The notes: generated by a model not told the origin, from the sequence alone. A DNA stretch of 64,000 nucleotides from Blattamonas nauphoetae (GCA_033064195.1 JARBJD010000306.1:23551-87550); one strand, 5' to 3'; positions 40,812 to 51,606 are shown, counted from the stretch's first letter. Numbers and translations: made by a program.

Positions 40812-40835
40812 TTATGTAAAAATAAAAAATACAAT
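40812..40835 (-). promoter_or_regulatory. Representative Polinton upstream box
   Basis: On the coding strand it reads a T-run, one A, and a second T-run (TTTTTTATTTTT), within about 10 nt of the ATG. The same box precedes the genes starting at 33177, 38175, 40090, 40465, 43214, 46488, 50919, 57811, 59589, 61516, 61864, 62211, 62867 and 63870. Confidence 0.65.
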
Positions 40836-40847
40836 TCATTCATTATT

Positions 40848-41435
40848 CTAACGAGGAATTGCCTTTGTCAATGAAATTCCATAATTGAGGATTGTGTTGT
40901 AAGCTTCATTGAAGGCAATGCTCATGTCTTTACCACCAACAAGGATCTTGAAAATCGTTCGAAATACAGGTAGTTTATTCAGACATAAGCACTTATCAGA
41001 CAAATCATCCAGTTCGATTACCACATCATTGATCCCAGTGAGTGTCGCAATCAGTGCACATAGATCACTTTGATTCGTGATCAGTTTCTTCGATGGTTCA
41101 ATGAGATTATTCAGTAGTTTCTTTTCACAAGCGAATGCATTCTTGTAAACGAGCAATAATTGATCTTTGAATGCTGCAATGTTGGATGTGTACTCACGAA
41201 GTGGGATTGAACGACTTTGGATTGGTGCAGATGGGTAGATCTCAAGTGGTGGTGGATCATACGTTCCTGGAACATTGTCTAGTTCGACATTTGCACTTTG
41301 TTCATTGCGATCTTCGAGCTTTGATCTTCCCGAAGTTGATCCTTTGTTGTCGATGATGACGTTGTTGGTGATTGACGTTGGAACGGAAGAAGAACTTGTG
41401 TGTTTCGTAAATTGACAACTTAGAATTGGCTGCAT
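40848..41435 (-). CDS. Conserved Polinton protein, 195 residues
   Basis: Function unknown. The N-terminal 75 residues are polar and probably flexible; the rest is helical (AFKDQLLLVYKNAFACEKKLLNNLI, KLPVFRTIFKILVGGKDMSIA). It is conserved in Polinton 2 (62283-62867) in the same place. Its start codon lies in the 8-bp duplication of the hAT-type element next to it, which has moved its normal upstream box about 790 bp away. Confidence 0.65.
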   Translation of the reverse strand: MQPILSCQFTKHTSSSSVPTSITNNVIIDNKGSTSGRSKLEDRNEQSANVELDNVPGTYDPPPLEIYPSAPIQSRSIPLREYTSNIAAFKDQLLLVYKNAFACEKKLLNNLIEPSKKLITNQSDLCALIATLTGINDVVIELDDLSDKCLCLNKLPVFRTIFKILVGGKDMSIAFNEAYNTILNYGISLTKAIPR

Positions 41436-41436
41436 C

Positions 41437-42217
41437 CAGGGATCAAAATGTCCATCGTGAACATATCACATCTCTATCCTCTTTTAAATCGATTTTTGTC
41501 AGGTATCGATCTGACTAGAAGTAGAATGAGTTGGTAAAATATCAAAAAAAGATGAGAGTGTGAAGAAGAAGGACCTGGTTTTTGTGATGCTTGTTTTTTC
41601 CAGGATTGATCAGTATATCATGGCAATCCGAAAGAAATACACATGTTGACGTGTGTGCGAGACAGATTTCGCTATATAGATGGAAATTGTTGTTTGGTTC
41701 GACAAGACGGACGACTGACAAAAATACCAATGCAACGAGGGATTCATTCAGCAATCTTTCTTCAAAAGTGCCTGAATAGAGGAAAAAGGGAGAATTAGTT
41801 GGTTTGAGCACCATAAAATCTGGAGATAACACATACAACAGACATGATCTGGGATTGTCTGAATAGAAAAGTGAATTCGCTGTCAAGCAAACTCTCCAAA
41901 CAAGAAACGTCTAAAATAAGATGGAAGGAAGTGTTTGATTCATCTTAATCATTGGATCACTGTTGTCATCAAGATCCTGACCACTGCCCATAATGACAGA
42001 CTTTCACACTCAAAAGCACCATTTGAAATTAGAGAAGTGAAATGAGGAATGAAGAAAATGCATATAATAATCATGGGGTGCATTGTTCTGATTGGAATCT
42101 TCTGTGTACACGAATGGAAAATTCATCGTGAGAATATCGTGAAAACATCGCGGCCTAGTGCGGTTTCATCGGAAGACCTGTCCGAAAAAGACCGCACGAG
42201 GCAGGTTTCGAACCCTG
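41437..42217. mobile_element. Non-autonomous hAT-type element
   Basis: 781 bp with CAGGGATC at the left and GAACCCTG at the right, flanked by the 8-bp duplication GCTGCATC (41429-41436 and 42218-42225). CAGGG ends and 8-bp duplications are hallmarks of hAT elements. It holds no transposase. In Polinton 2 the matching place (62861-62875) is empty, giving a natural pre-insertion comparison. Confidence 0.85.
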
Positions 42218-42260
42218 GCTGCATCACTTTCTAGAAAAATAAAAAATTGATTTTAATGTT

Positions 42261-43214
42261 TTATGATTCCATTTCTTTCTCCAAGTGTGCGAATCGAGCA
42301 TATTCAGGCATATGTCCTGTTTGGAATCTACCGATATCTCCCGTTCTTGTTCGGTACGCTACAGTTGTCTGTTCGTTTACAAATGTTGAGATGTTTGCTG
42401 AATAACGACCAAGGAATGTTTGCAAATCTTCTGTTTTTGTTATGATTTCGAGAAACTGTGGATGAATTTGTTCCTTAAATGCTTTTCGTGCTTTCGTTCT
42501 CTGATGATCTGGATTTGAACTGATGAAACCTTCAACATAATCTTCAAGCCATTGATCCCACATCTTTGATGCAATCTTAGACTGAATGGAATTGAAAACC
42601 ATATTGTCCAACACTCCTTTCCCAGGATCGGCTGGAATCTCTCGACTGGCTCGATACAGCTTCAATACATTTGTCATGAAGTCACCAACAGCTTTCTTCA
42701 TTTTTGCATATGGTTGTTGTGATCGTTGTGCTTGCATTTCTTGGTAGTTGACTTCACGATAGTTTCCTGGTAAATCGTATGTTCCAGTTTTGAGGAAGTT
42801 GTTGTGTGCAGCTTTGATTCTTCTTCCATGATCTTGACGAAACGATGAATATGGTGTTTGTCTTCGCATATCTGGTGTTGGATTCATTGAATAGTATGTC
42901 TCGACGACAGGTCGACTGTTGTATGATGCAAGCATGAATCCATTCGCTGCTACCAGATCTCCATTGTCTTTGTCGTAGACCATCACATCAGGAACTTTCC
43001 CATGTTTTTCCATCTGAACCGTCCAATTTTGTCCAGTCCTTTCAATGTATTCTAAAGCTGATGGAACACTACTGAGTGCAGAATTGAATTTGGTGCGAAT
43101 GTCATCATCAGCATAGATTCTTTTCATTGCATCCAAAGCCCCCTGATCATATCTCATTTTCGGTTTCTTCGCTGGTGCTTTTCTCTTTGCGGGAATGTAT
43201 TGTATCTTCGACAT
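42261..43214 (-). CDS. Conserved Polinton protein, 317 residues
   Basis: Begins MSKIQYIPAKRK, with a basic N-terminus, then an alpha-helical body without known motifs. The start at 43214 is chosen over a longer frame because Polinton 2 (62911-63870) begins at the equivalent ATG and the promoter-like box precedes it. It is divergent from the ATPase with a 59-bp shared upstream region. It stands where several Polintons carry a maturation protease, but no His/Cys protease motif is visible. Confidence 0.65.
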   Translation of the reverse strand: MSKIQYIPAKRKAPAKKPKMRYDQGALDAMKRIYADDDIRTKFNSALSSVPSALEYIERTGQNWTVQMEKHGKVPDVMVYDKDNGDLVAANGFMLASYNSRPVVETYYSMNPTPDMRRQTPYSSFRQDHGRRIKAAHNNFLKTGTYDLPGNYREVNYQEMQAQRSQQPYAKMKKAVGDFMTNVLKLYRASREIPADPGKGVLDNMVFNSIQSKIASKMWDQWLEDYVEGFISSNPDHQRTKARKAFKEQIHPQFLEIITKTEDLQTFLGRYSANISTFVNEQTTVAYRTRTGDIGRFQTGHMPEYARFAHLEKEMES

Positions 43215-43273
43215 TGTGTTTTCATACAAAATAAAAAATCCAAAACTATATTTTAATTTGAGAGAAATCATAA
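43215..43273. promoter_or_regulatory. Bidirectional promoter region between the 317-aa gene and the ATPase
   Basis: 59 bp between divergent starts, with the T-run/A/T-run box for the minus-strand gene (43229-43240) and an AT-rich ACTATATTTTAATT for the ATPase side. The same layout is kept at 63871-63931. Confidence 0.55.
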
Positions 43274-44185
43274 ATGAAAAGAACGAACTCTATTCTAAGG
43301 GCATCGCCCGTATCTTCAACAACAAAACCTTTGGTTTCGCGGAGGGTGGAACCCTCTTCGCTTACAGCATATGTGAATGCAAAACTGAGTGAAGCATCTA
43401 GTAGGAATGTTTCTCATGAAGTGCAATCACAGATTCATCCCGACCTAAATTTCAATCGTAATAGTGTAAATGTCCTCGTTGGAAACAGAGGAAGTGGAAA
43501 AACATTCAATGCTCTTCGAGAGGTTGCCAAGCTACAGAATGTTCAGGTTCGGAATGAACTATTCCATCTGTTCGTCTTCGTCACTGATAAGAACATTGAT
43601 CCAACCTTCGACAAATTCAAACCAATACTGAACGTTCCTTATGTGAAAGTGAAATACGATGAAGCACTTCCTTTTCTTTTGGAACTCTCTGAATCAAAAG
43701 CTGCCTATGAAGAAATTATTGACAATCAATGGCAAGACAGAATTACTGATGAATGCAGAGATGAACTCTTTAACTCACTTTACATTGATGATTTCTCAGT
43801 GAAGAATCTCCAAACGATTATCCTCCTCGATGACTGTCGCAGAATCCTAGGTGAACGTAGAACATCCAACAATAGAATGACAATGATGGACTTATTACTG
43901 GAGAATCGACAACCGAAATTCACATTCTTTCTGACGATGCATGAACTCTTCAGTTTGTCAGCAGACATGAAGTCAAATATTGATTCGATGTGGATCTTTG
44001 GTGGATTCAACAAAGAACGAATCAGTCGAGTCTATCCTCAGTTGAACTCACCAATTGATATTCGACAATTCTGGAATGTCTATCAACGAAAACAAAAATG
44101 TGAAGCAATCATTCTTCGATACAACACAGATGGAGTTGCACTGACTGAGATCAACAAAGAAGGTTTAAACCGAACTGTCCGTTAA
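43274..44185 (+). CDS. Polinton genome-packaging ATPase (FtsK/HerA type)
   Basis: 303 residues. Walker A is VLVGNRGSGKT near residues 67-77 and Walker B is IILLDD near 180; a sensor-like FFLTMH follows near 217. This is the pattern of the A32-like packaging ATPases found in Polintons and related viruses, which drive DNA into capsids. The 3' end overlaps the convergent coiled-coil gene by 21 bp. The first 23 codons of the Polinton 2 homologue are at the window edge. Confidence 0.85.
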   Translation: MKRTNSILRASPVSSTTKPLVSRRVEPSSLTAYVNAKLSEASSRNVSHEVQSQIHPDLNFNRNSVNVLVGNRGSGKTFNALREVAKLQNVQVRNELFHLFVFVTDKNIDPTFDKFKPILNVPYVKVKYDEALPFLLELSESKAAYEEIIDNQWQDRITDECRDELFNSLYIDDFSVKNLQTIILLDDCRRILGERRTSNNRMTMMDLLLENRQPKFTFFLTMHELFSLSADMKSNIDSMWIFGGFNKERISRVYPQLNSPIDIRQFWNVYQRKQKCEAIILRYNTDGVALTEINKEGLNRTVR

Positions 44186-44515
44186 TTCTTGTATCAGGTT
44201 GCTGATAGTCTCGTCAAGTCTTCGAAGCCTCATGCTGAGAGTATCTGTCAGTGTTCTGATTGATTCTTCAATGTCTGAAAGTCTTTGATCAGTAGAGGAT
44301 TCACCGTTATTCTCAGAACTGGATTTCCTCAGAGCTATCTCACCTCTTATTTTTGTGATTCTGTATCCATCAATTCTGATTAACCTATTCAGTTTCTGAG
44401 TTGTATATTGATTTAGTTCTTCTCTGTTCTTTTCCAAATGCCTCTGAAAGTCATAGATGTTTTCAAAACATTTCTGTTCAGGATCAAACGGTTCTAAAAT
44501 TTTCAGTGATGACAT
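44165..44515 (-). CDS. Small coiled-coil Polinton protein, 116 residues
   Basis: Function unknown. Charged helical protein whose last 45 residues form a clear heptad coiled coil (LSDIEESIRTLTDTLSMRLRRLDETI). It overlaps the end of the ATPase gene on the other strand. Confidence 0.55.
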   Translation of the reverse strand: MSSLKILEPFDPEQKCFENIYDFQRHLEKNREELNQYTTQKLNRLIRIDGYRITKIRGEIALRKSSSENNGESSTDQRLSDIEESIRTLTDTLSMRLRRLDETISNLIQELTDSSV

Positions 44516-44550
44516 TTCAATGGAATAACAATAATCGAAACAGTTTTGAT

Positions 44551-45909
44551 TTAAACTAAATTGAACTCATTAATGAACTCAGGAGTTAAATTGTCAATTG
44601 AGTCTGCATGGAACTTGGTGTGTTGGATTGGAACGTACACTATTTTTGGTAGACATGCGAGTCCATTCAGAAGTCTAGCTACAACATTTCCGTGTTTGTA
44701 CTCAATGAACTGACCAACAAATTGAAACTGTCTTCGCTTCTTCTGAAATTTGGCAACAGTCTTGTTCAAGTCAAGGTGAATCAGCAGAATGTTTCCTGGT
44801 TTGTATTTCCATAGCATCTGAGTTGTCTGCTGTCTTTGGATGGCCTTCAATTGTTCTTCACAACTGGAGATGTACAGTGCTTCAATTTCACGATTGTTTT
44901 GTGCTTGCTGTGGAGTGAATTTGTTCCAGTACGCTCGATGTGGAGTCATGTTGTAGTATTCCACCATCTGATTCATCAGCGTATGATTGGCCATCTGTGT
45001 TGCATTGTCTTGGAATCCATCTCTGATTGTTCTGATCACTCGATCGACAATTCTGTTGTGATTAGTGAATGGTGAGCTTGTGAAATATGTACTGACATTT
45101 TGCTTTCTAAAGAACGTTGTTGCTTCTCCACTGGTCCATGCTGCTTCACCATCACCACGAATGTTGTTTTCATGAACTCCACGATGATTAATCAGATCAT
45201 TGATTGCAGTCTTGACTTTGCTCCATGATTTATCCAGAACAGGAATCACAACCAGGTATTTAGTGTTGATGTTAATTGCGAAGAGGTAAATCTGAAGAAC
45301 TGTTTTCGACGTTGGTGATTGGATAAAAACAAGATCAATTTCCCATGATCCGAACTTGGGAGAGAAGTACGGTCTGTCACACTTCTGCGGAACCTTTTTG
45401 TCTGCTGTCTTCTTTGGATCTCCAGTGATGTCTTTGGACATAAATTGCATCTTTGATCGAAACGGATACTGTATTTTCTCGGTTGTTCTCGGAATTGTTG
45501 GTTGATCAATCATCAATGTGTCACCTCCTTGTTCCCACCTTATTTTCCGAGGATGTGTAGAATCCCATCGGTGAACATATTCATCGTACCATTCCTGAAA
45601 TGATCTTCCACCAAATGGGATTTGTTTTGGATGTGCTAAAATGAACTCAGTTTCGTCATTTCCGAGAGTTCTGCTGACGTGTGAAAGAATAAACATATTT
45701 CGATTCAGTTTCTTTGATTCAACAATCTGTTTGTCAATGAATTGTTCCATTTTCTGTTGATTGTCCATCATTGAATTCTCTGCTTTGATTTGTTCCTCCT
45801 CTGAATTGTCCTTCTGTTGATGGTCAAAATAGCCTTTCACTCGTTCCAACATTCCCAGTACTTGCCTTGTCGTTGGTTCGACCTTGTTGATCTCTCTCAC
45901 ATATGGCAC
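44551..45909 (-). CDS. Polinton retroviral-type integrase
   Basis: Integrase with an rve/DDE-type core. Catalytic-core segments are WEIDLVFIQ near residue 190, IRGDGEAAW near 255 and the NRIVDRVIRTIRD helix near 285, then YYNMTPHRAYWN. A C-terminal SH3- or chromo-like beta domain (FVGQFIEYKHGNVVARL) follows. It joins the ends of the element to the target, which agrees with 6-bp duplications. The exact start is not certain because the frame opens before a non-ATG codon. Confidence 0.85.
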   Translation of the reverse strand: MPYVREINKVEPTTRQVLGMLERVKGYFDHQQKDNSEEEQIKAENSMMDNQQKMEQFIDKQIVESKKLNRNMFILSHVSRTLGNDETEFILAHPKQIPFGGRSFQEWYDEYVHRWDSTHPRKIRWEQGGDTLMIDQPTIPRTTEKIQYPFRSKMQFMSKDITGDPKKTADKKVPQKCDRPYFSPKFGSWEIDLVFIQSPTSKTVLQIYLFAININTKYLVVIPVLDKSWSKVKTAINDLINHRGVHENNIRGDGEAAWTSGEATTFFRKQNVSTYFTSSPFTNHNRIVDRVIRTIRDGFQDNATQMANHTLMNQMVEYYNMTPHRAYWNKFTPQQAQNNREIEALYISSCEEQLKAIQRQQTTQMLWKYKPGNILLIHLDLNKTVAKFQKKRRQFQFVGQFIEYKHGNVVARLLNGLACLPKIVYVPIQHTKFHADSIDNLTPEFINEFNLV

Positions 45910-45915
45910 AAAACC

Positions 45916-46488
45916 TTAGTCAATCTTCACAATTGTTTGTGGATCTGGTGACTTTGGGATCAGTAGATCATCATCTTCAAACCTCATCTCTTTCATTGGG
46001 AATTCATATTCTGAACCAATTGATGTCGGGTTTCTCTTCTGTCCAGGAATGATTGGAGATTCAGGTGTTTCAATAGGTAATGGTTGTGATTTTTGACTCG
46101 GAGATAGTGTTGGAATTACGATGGCTGGTGGTTGATTAAAATGAATATTCTGTGCTTCCTGATAATACTGTTGATATGCTCTGTATGCTTGTCTTGCAGT
46201 GTTGTTACTAAGGATCCATCCGGTGAATTGTTTCACAAATCTTTGAACAACTATTTTTCCATCAGCAATGTTTAAATCAGGAGGTAATTCTCCATTCAGC
46301 CAATCATTGTAGTATGTCTCATCATTTGCGTCGTAAGTTCCATTGGAATCATTGACATGATAGGTTGGTAAAAGCTGTGAAAACGTAAGTGTGACATTGT
46401 ATGTTTTTGTCTTTGAATTGAACGTGTTGTCCAGGAGGTTCTTCACTATTCGATCAATTTGTGTTGAATTCAAATCCGGTCTACTCAT
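45916..46488 (-). CDS. Polinton protein, 190 residues, unknown
   Basis: Starts MSRPDLNSTQID directly after a promoter-like box (46489-46502). First half helical, second half Pro/Ser/Thr-rich and probably flexible. It lies between integrase and polymerase. No recognised motif. Confidence 0.6.
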   Translation of the reverse strand: MSRPDLNSTQIDRIVKNLLDNTFNSKTKTYNVTLTFSQLLPTYHVNDSNGTYDANDETYYNDWLNGELPPDLNIADGKIVVQRFVKQFTGWILSNNTARQAYRAYQQYYQEAQNIHFNQPPAIVIPTLSPSQKSQPLPIETPESPIIPGQKRNPTSIGSEYEFPMKEMRFEDDDLLIPKSPDPQTIVKID

Positions 46489-46512
46489 TTTTAACAAAAA
46501 TAAAGTTTGGAT

Positions 46513-49500
46513 TTATTGGATAAGATAATCAGTTGCTCTCAGTCCATGAATGAATGGAGGACATGATTCATTATTCAGTACTATCGCCTTCAGATGTATT
46601 CCACTGAGACTGAGTTTCTGTTGTTGTATTTTTGCTATTTCAAATCCATTGGTGTCATCTTCAGAATGAACTCTTCTAGTTTGAAAGTTCAGTGTTGTAG
46701 TCACAGTTCTCTCTCCATTCAGGCACTTCACATAATCGTCACTCGTGATGTTTGTTTTCTTCAGAGACACTCCTTTGATTTTGCATTTCTCATCGAGAGA
46801 GTAACACTTGGGTGCAAGACAGATCATCTGTTCACCTTCCTTCTCAATCGCTAATCCCAACAGTTTCTTCTCATCATCAACTCCTTTTTCAGGATTGGGA
46901 AACCATTCAAATTTGTGTGCATCATAGAATTCTTTGTCAGCAATTACGTGTTCAAACTGTTGATGAATTCCAGCATTTGGATCTCCACTAGTTCCCCAGC
47001 ATGCAGAGTCGGTGTCTCCTTCATAGAAGTGAATCTTGTTCATGTCGAGGCACTTGTACATGAAGTTATAGATGAAATTCAGATACCAGAACTTGGCATT
47101 ATCGAGTGTGAATACTGCTTCTTGCAGACATGTTTTACATGATGCTTTCTCTCTGTCTTCAATCACGATGTAGCTGTCCTCATTGATTTCTCTTGTCGCT
47201 ACAAATCCTTTCATCATTTGTTTCAAGTATGTTCTCTTCTCATTGCAGATTGTGATTGAGTTGTACTTCTCAGTGTTCATACCATCATATCCTTAGCTTC
47301 CATTGAGGTTTGTCTTACAGAATTGTTCCTTTCCTTTGTTTCCAACCTTCATTGCTTCAATTCGATCATTCATGAATGAGGTCACAAATGGTTCGAATCC
47401 AGCGTGTCTCGAGAATACCATCACACTCTTGATGTCGTCGATAGTGAAGTGGCAATAGTCGATGAGGAACCACAGATAGTATGTCGAAAAGAACATATAC
47501 TGATTGTGTGTGCTCAATAGTTGGGTCAGCTTCCGTTGTTTGTCATCAGTCTTCAATCCATGTTTCTTCATCAACGAGTAAGTCTTCTCTCCAATGTTTT
47601 CTTTTGTCGTATTGACAATGATGTTTCTGAAGATTGGTGGGAAGTTGATGAAATCATTGATGTACTTTTCATCGATGTGTCCTTTCAACTCAGCAACAAA
47701 CAATGTCTTCTGATTTTTGTCTTCGATAATCTTGCGACATTCTTTTTCTCCTGTTGCGGTGAACAAACATCTTCCTGGCATGTACATTCTGTGATTAGTG
47801 TATGGATTGTTCTTGTTCTTGATTGATGAGAAAGCACTTGGGTAGAGAGAGTTGAAATCAACACCGCAGACGTGAGTCATTTTATGTTCAGTATCTGAAG
47901 ATTTGACAACTCCGTCTTCGTATGTGAAGTGATTGATTGGTGTCACGTCTTTGATGTTCTGTCGATGTTGAACATTCGATAATCCACCAGTCACTGCTGC
48001 TCTCAGTTTGTGATATGTTTGCTCATGTGTCAGAGTCATCGGCAATGATTTCCAGATGCAATACTTCTTCAGTTGAATTCTCAATCGAGTGAGATGCTCA
48101 ACTTTATCTGACTTGTAGGTGATGCAATAATCACAGCAGATCTTCACGTTCTCTTTTGAATGTCCTTTCGAATTGTCGATTCTATCCAATGTTGGTCGAA
48201 CTGCTTGTGTGAAGTGACATTTGCAGATATAGCACACTTTCTTGCACTGTTGAACAAACCAATCGTAGTCTGCTTCAGTGACATTGTTGGTAGAATTGCG
48301 AAGAGCTTTCTGGTCTTGGTACCTGTATCCTTCCACTTTGTATTTCCAGTATTGTTTCGTGATCTTGATTGGTCCAGATTCATCACATTCGTTGTAGTCG
48401 GCATCAATATCAAAGTCCTTGTACGCACAGGCATACTTGATTGCAGATGCATTTGCTGACAGTGAGAGATTGTGCAACATATCCACTTTGTATTGGAAGT
48501 TCAGATCGATCAGATTATCCAGTGGTGCAATCGTACATTCGACGTCTCTGATGTTGTAGAACTTTAGATAGTCCCATCTGTTCTTGAATCCTTGCTTGTT
48601 CCAATCATCAAGGTACATTTGGTAGTCACTGTCGGACATTTCACTGTTGTTCAGACTGGAGTAGAATTCATATTTGGAGAATGGTTCTTGTTTGCTCAGC
48701 ACTGTATCGTAGTCTGATGAATCTAATGATTCATAAGCGAAGAATGATTTCTGAAGTGTAGTGTTTCCTCCAAAGGCTTTGACTGCATTGTCCAAAGTCA
48801 TTGGTCCAGTGTATGACATCATGTCAATGAACCGAAGTACCTGTTGTGTTTTCTCGTGTCTGATCAGTACTTGTTTGTACTTTGTTGTTGATCCAAGAAA
48901 GCTAACGACTTTCCAATCCTTGTCAACGAGATCACGGAAGATGAGATTGATGTCGAATCTGGAGCTGTTGAATCCAAACACACTGACTTCTTTCTGAGAT
49001 GGAATTTCAGGATCATCGTACAGGTTGTCATCTCGAACTGTCTCTGCATACTTGAAGATCTGTCTGATCCATTGCTTCACACAGTCTTTTCCATCTCGAA
49101 GATCGTAGTAGATTGACTTCACTCCTGATTTTGTTTTGATTGCTGATGCAACTGACAAGGGTTTTAGATGTGAGATCAATTGTGTGTTGTCATCAGAGAA
49201 TAGATTGTCAAGAATGAGATCTTCCATTGTTTCGAAATCGTAAGTGATGTAGTATTGAGTTGGTTTGAATTCGTCTTGTCTTTTGTGTGCCATCAGAAAT
49301 TCATGAGTTCTATTGTTGAGGATGTGTGGAACATATGGTCGTGGAGTTTTATCAAGTGAGATCTTCTTCACATGTTTTCCATCAAGTTCTTTGCACTCTG
49401 CAAGATGTTTCTCATAATCTCTACTGTAGTTTTTATTCTTCACTTGGAATCCTCTCGATTGACAATATGGACAGAGTTTATATCCAGTTAATTTCTCAGG

Positions 49501-50919
49501 ATCGATTCTGTACATGACATGAACGAGGGTTGCCGTCAGTGGAATCATCAGAAGTGGAAGAACTCTTGCATCATCATTGTCGTTGACATACGACTGACTG
49601 AGGAAATATCGCTTCTTGTCATCGTCGCATTCATAAATGTGGACGGTAATGTTGAATTCAATCATTGCTTTTTCAATATCACAAGCAATATCAAATCCAG
49701 GATACTTCTGAAGATGTGGGGTCAATTGTCGAGATTTGAGTTGTGAAAGCTTCATCCATTGTGCGAACAATCTGTAGGCTTCACTATTTCTCATATTGAT
49801 TGAGATTTTCTTCTTTGGAACCTCAGGAAGTGTGAGGAATGATAGTGCTTGAAAGAAACAAATGTTGTACTCAGAATCAATGTACCGAACGTTGTATGTT
49901 TTTATGTGTTCAGTGAGAATTGCATTAGCTTTTCCTGCCACTGGGAATCTGTACACTGCAACCAGAATGGAATGGAAGGCGATGAACATTGTCTTTGTGT
50001 CCATCAGAGTTCTCTCTTGGGATTCTTTGATCAGATTGATTGCATATTTTGAGTACTCATTAATGTCTGCTTCACTTCTTATCACTGTTGGGAAACTCTT
50101 TGATGTATTCTCCAGTTCTGGTCTGAAGTCATTGTACAGTGTTTCTTCTTTGTCTTTTCTTTCTACGATCTTACCAAAGTCAAGACTGATCTTGAAAGGT
50201 CGATCCTTCTCTTTGTCGTACACAGCTCTACTGAAGGTTGTGATTTCCTCAACGTTCTTCAAGTGATTGTGAAAGTACAACTGATATGGTTTTCCATTGT
50301 CTTCAACCTTCTCGACCTCATTCTTTTTGAACTTCTTTCGAGCGTTCGTCAGACATTCGTTGAAGGCAAGTTTGTCTCTTGGTTCAGCGAGCAAGATACA
50401 TTCATTGAATCCATTGAATGACTTCACTGTTCTTGATTCCATTTGTACATTCTTCTTCTGAATGATCAACAGATTCTTCATCCAGTGATCCATCAGCTTC
50501 TCTTCTATCGACTTCAGTTTCCTTGTGATCTTGAACACTTGCTTTTTCAATTCAGTTTCGTTCACTCTTGGATTTGCTTTCATGTCAATGATGATTACGT
50601 TTTTATCCTCTTCATTCATCGTTGCATTGTTGTTCTGTTCATTCTGTTTCTGAATTAACAGTTGTTGTTCAATTTGTCGTTGATGTCTCACTTCGTTCAG
50701 GAATTTTGGAATTAAATTGATATTAAGATATGCTGTTGGATTAGGATTTCGATATCCAACATCTGGGTGTTGAAGCATTGCCAGGAGAAATGAATAGTGA
50801 TGTTGCTTGTTTGGGCTGTCAGGTTTGTATGTTCGACCATCGGTAAATGCGAAGTGAGTATTTGGAAATAGTTCTCTAACCTCTCTGATTTGTTGCTTCA
50901 CTTTCCAGAGTTGTGTCAT
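46513..50919 (-). pseudogene. Polinton protein-primed DNA polymerase B, broken
   Basis: Family B polymerase of the protein-primed group. In order: a helical N-terminus; an OTU-like segment (NICFFQAL near residue 355, VHVMYRI near 465) with a CPYC...H...C finger; the exonuclease motif YDFETM near 561; an HNH-like zinc segment near 890-935 (CYICKCHF, LDRIDN, GHSKENVKICCDYC); motif A as FNSLYPS near 1022; and motif C as GDTDSA in the last part. The gene is broken (about one break), so replication from this copy is unlikely. It starts after a T-rich box. Confidence 0.85.
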
Positions 50920-50962
50920 TTACTACGAATTAAAAAAATAAAAAATAAAAAAAGTTGAGTGA

Positions 50963-51352
50963 TTATTTTGGCTTCCTCAAATGTGGCTTCTTCTTTGCCT
51001 TTAGCCAGGAATCTAGTCGCACTTTGAAAACTTCAGATCCACCAATTTCTCGATATGTGAATGGAATCAGAACCTGCTTGTACTCACCAACGAGTTCACA
51101 GTTGTACTTCCTCAGTTCATTCTCAACAAACGATTGAGTGTAGTGTCGACGTTGTGACATGTGTGGTCTGTTTCCTTGATTCCACAACTTTGGTTTTATC
51201 CTCCACTCAACACCTTCATGAACATAGATGACTGGTATATTATGTCTGACATACTCAGAGACAAGTTCACAGTTCTCTTCTTTCATTGACTGAATCAAAG
51301 CTTGCTTTGCATCTGTTCGACGTCGTTCGTATGTAGTATTCACTGTTGTCAT
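50963..51352 (-). CDS. Small Polinton protein with two NCEL-EY repeats
   Basis: 129 residues. Two similar modules, ENCELVSEYVRHNIPVIYVHEG..W and YNCELVGEYKQVLIPFTYRE, each followed by a basic strand region. The pattern resembles short DNA-binding modules found near homing nucleases and in giant viruses, without their zinc ligands; this is a weak resemblance. It sits with its first 95 codons in the right TIR, so the left TIR carries a partial copy. Polinton 2 has a relative at 56367. Confidence 0.55.
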   Translation of the reverse strand: MTTVNTTYERRRTDAKQALIQSMKEENCELVSEYVRHNIPVIYVHEGVEWRIKPKLWNQGNRPHMSQRRHYTQSFVENELRKYNCELVGEYKQVLIPFTYREIGGSEVFKVRLDSWLKAKKKPHLRKPK

Positions 51353-51606
51353 TTAATACAAATTAAAAAATCAAAAAAATAAAAATCATAAATGAAATGT
51401 GAGGTGAGGTGTTGGAACTTTTTATTTCTTGTTCCTTGATTCTTCCTTGTTGTGTCAGCTTTCATCTTGTTTCTTTCTTTTTTGTTTCTTCCTTTCTTCT
51501 ATGCAGTGCCTACTTTCGGCTTTTTCATTCATTCATTCAATTCATCATTCATCATTCAAGCCTTCATCATTCAATCATTCATTCAAGTTTGTATGATTGT
51601 ACCGTA

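Noticed and set aside
42140-42217. tRNA-like B-box (GGTTTCGAACCC) at the right end of the hAT-type element
   Set aside because: No acceptable A-box or cloverleaf in front of it; part of the match is the element's own terminus.
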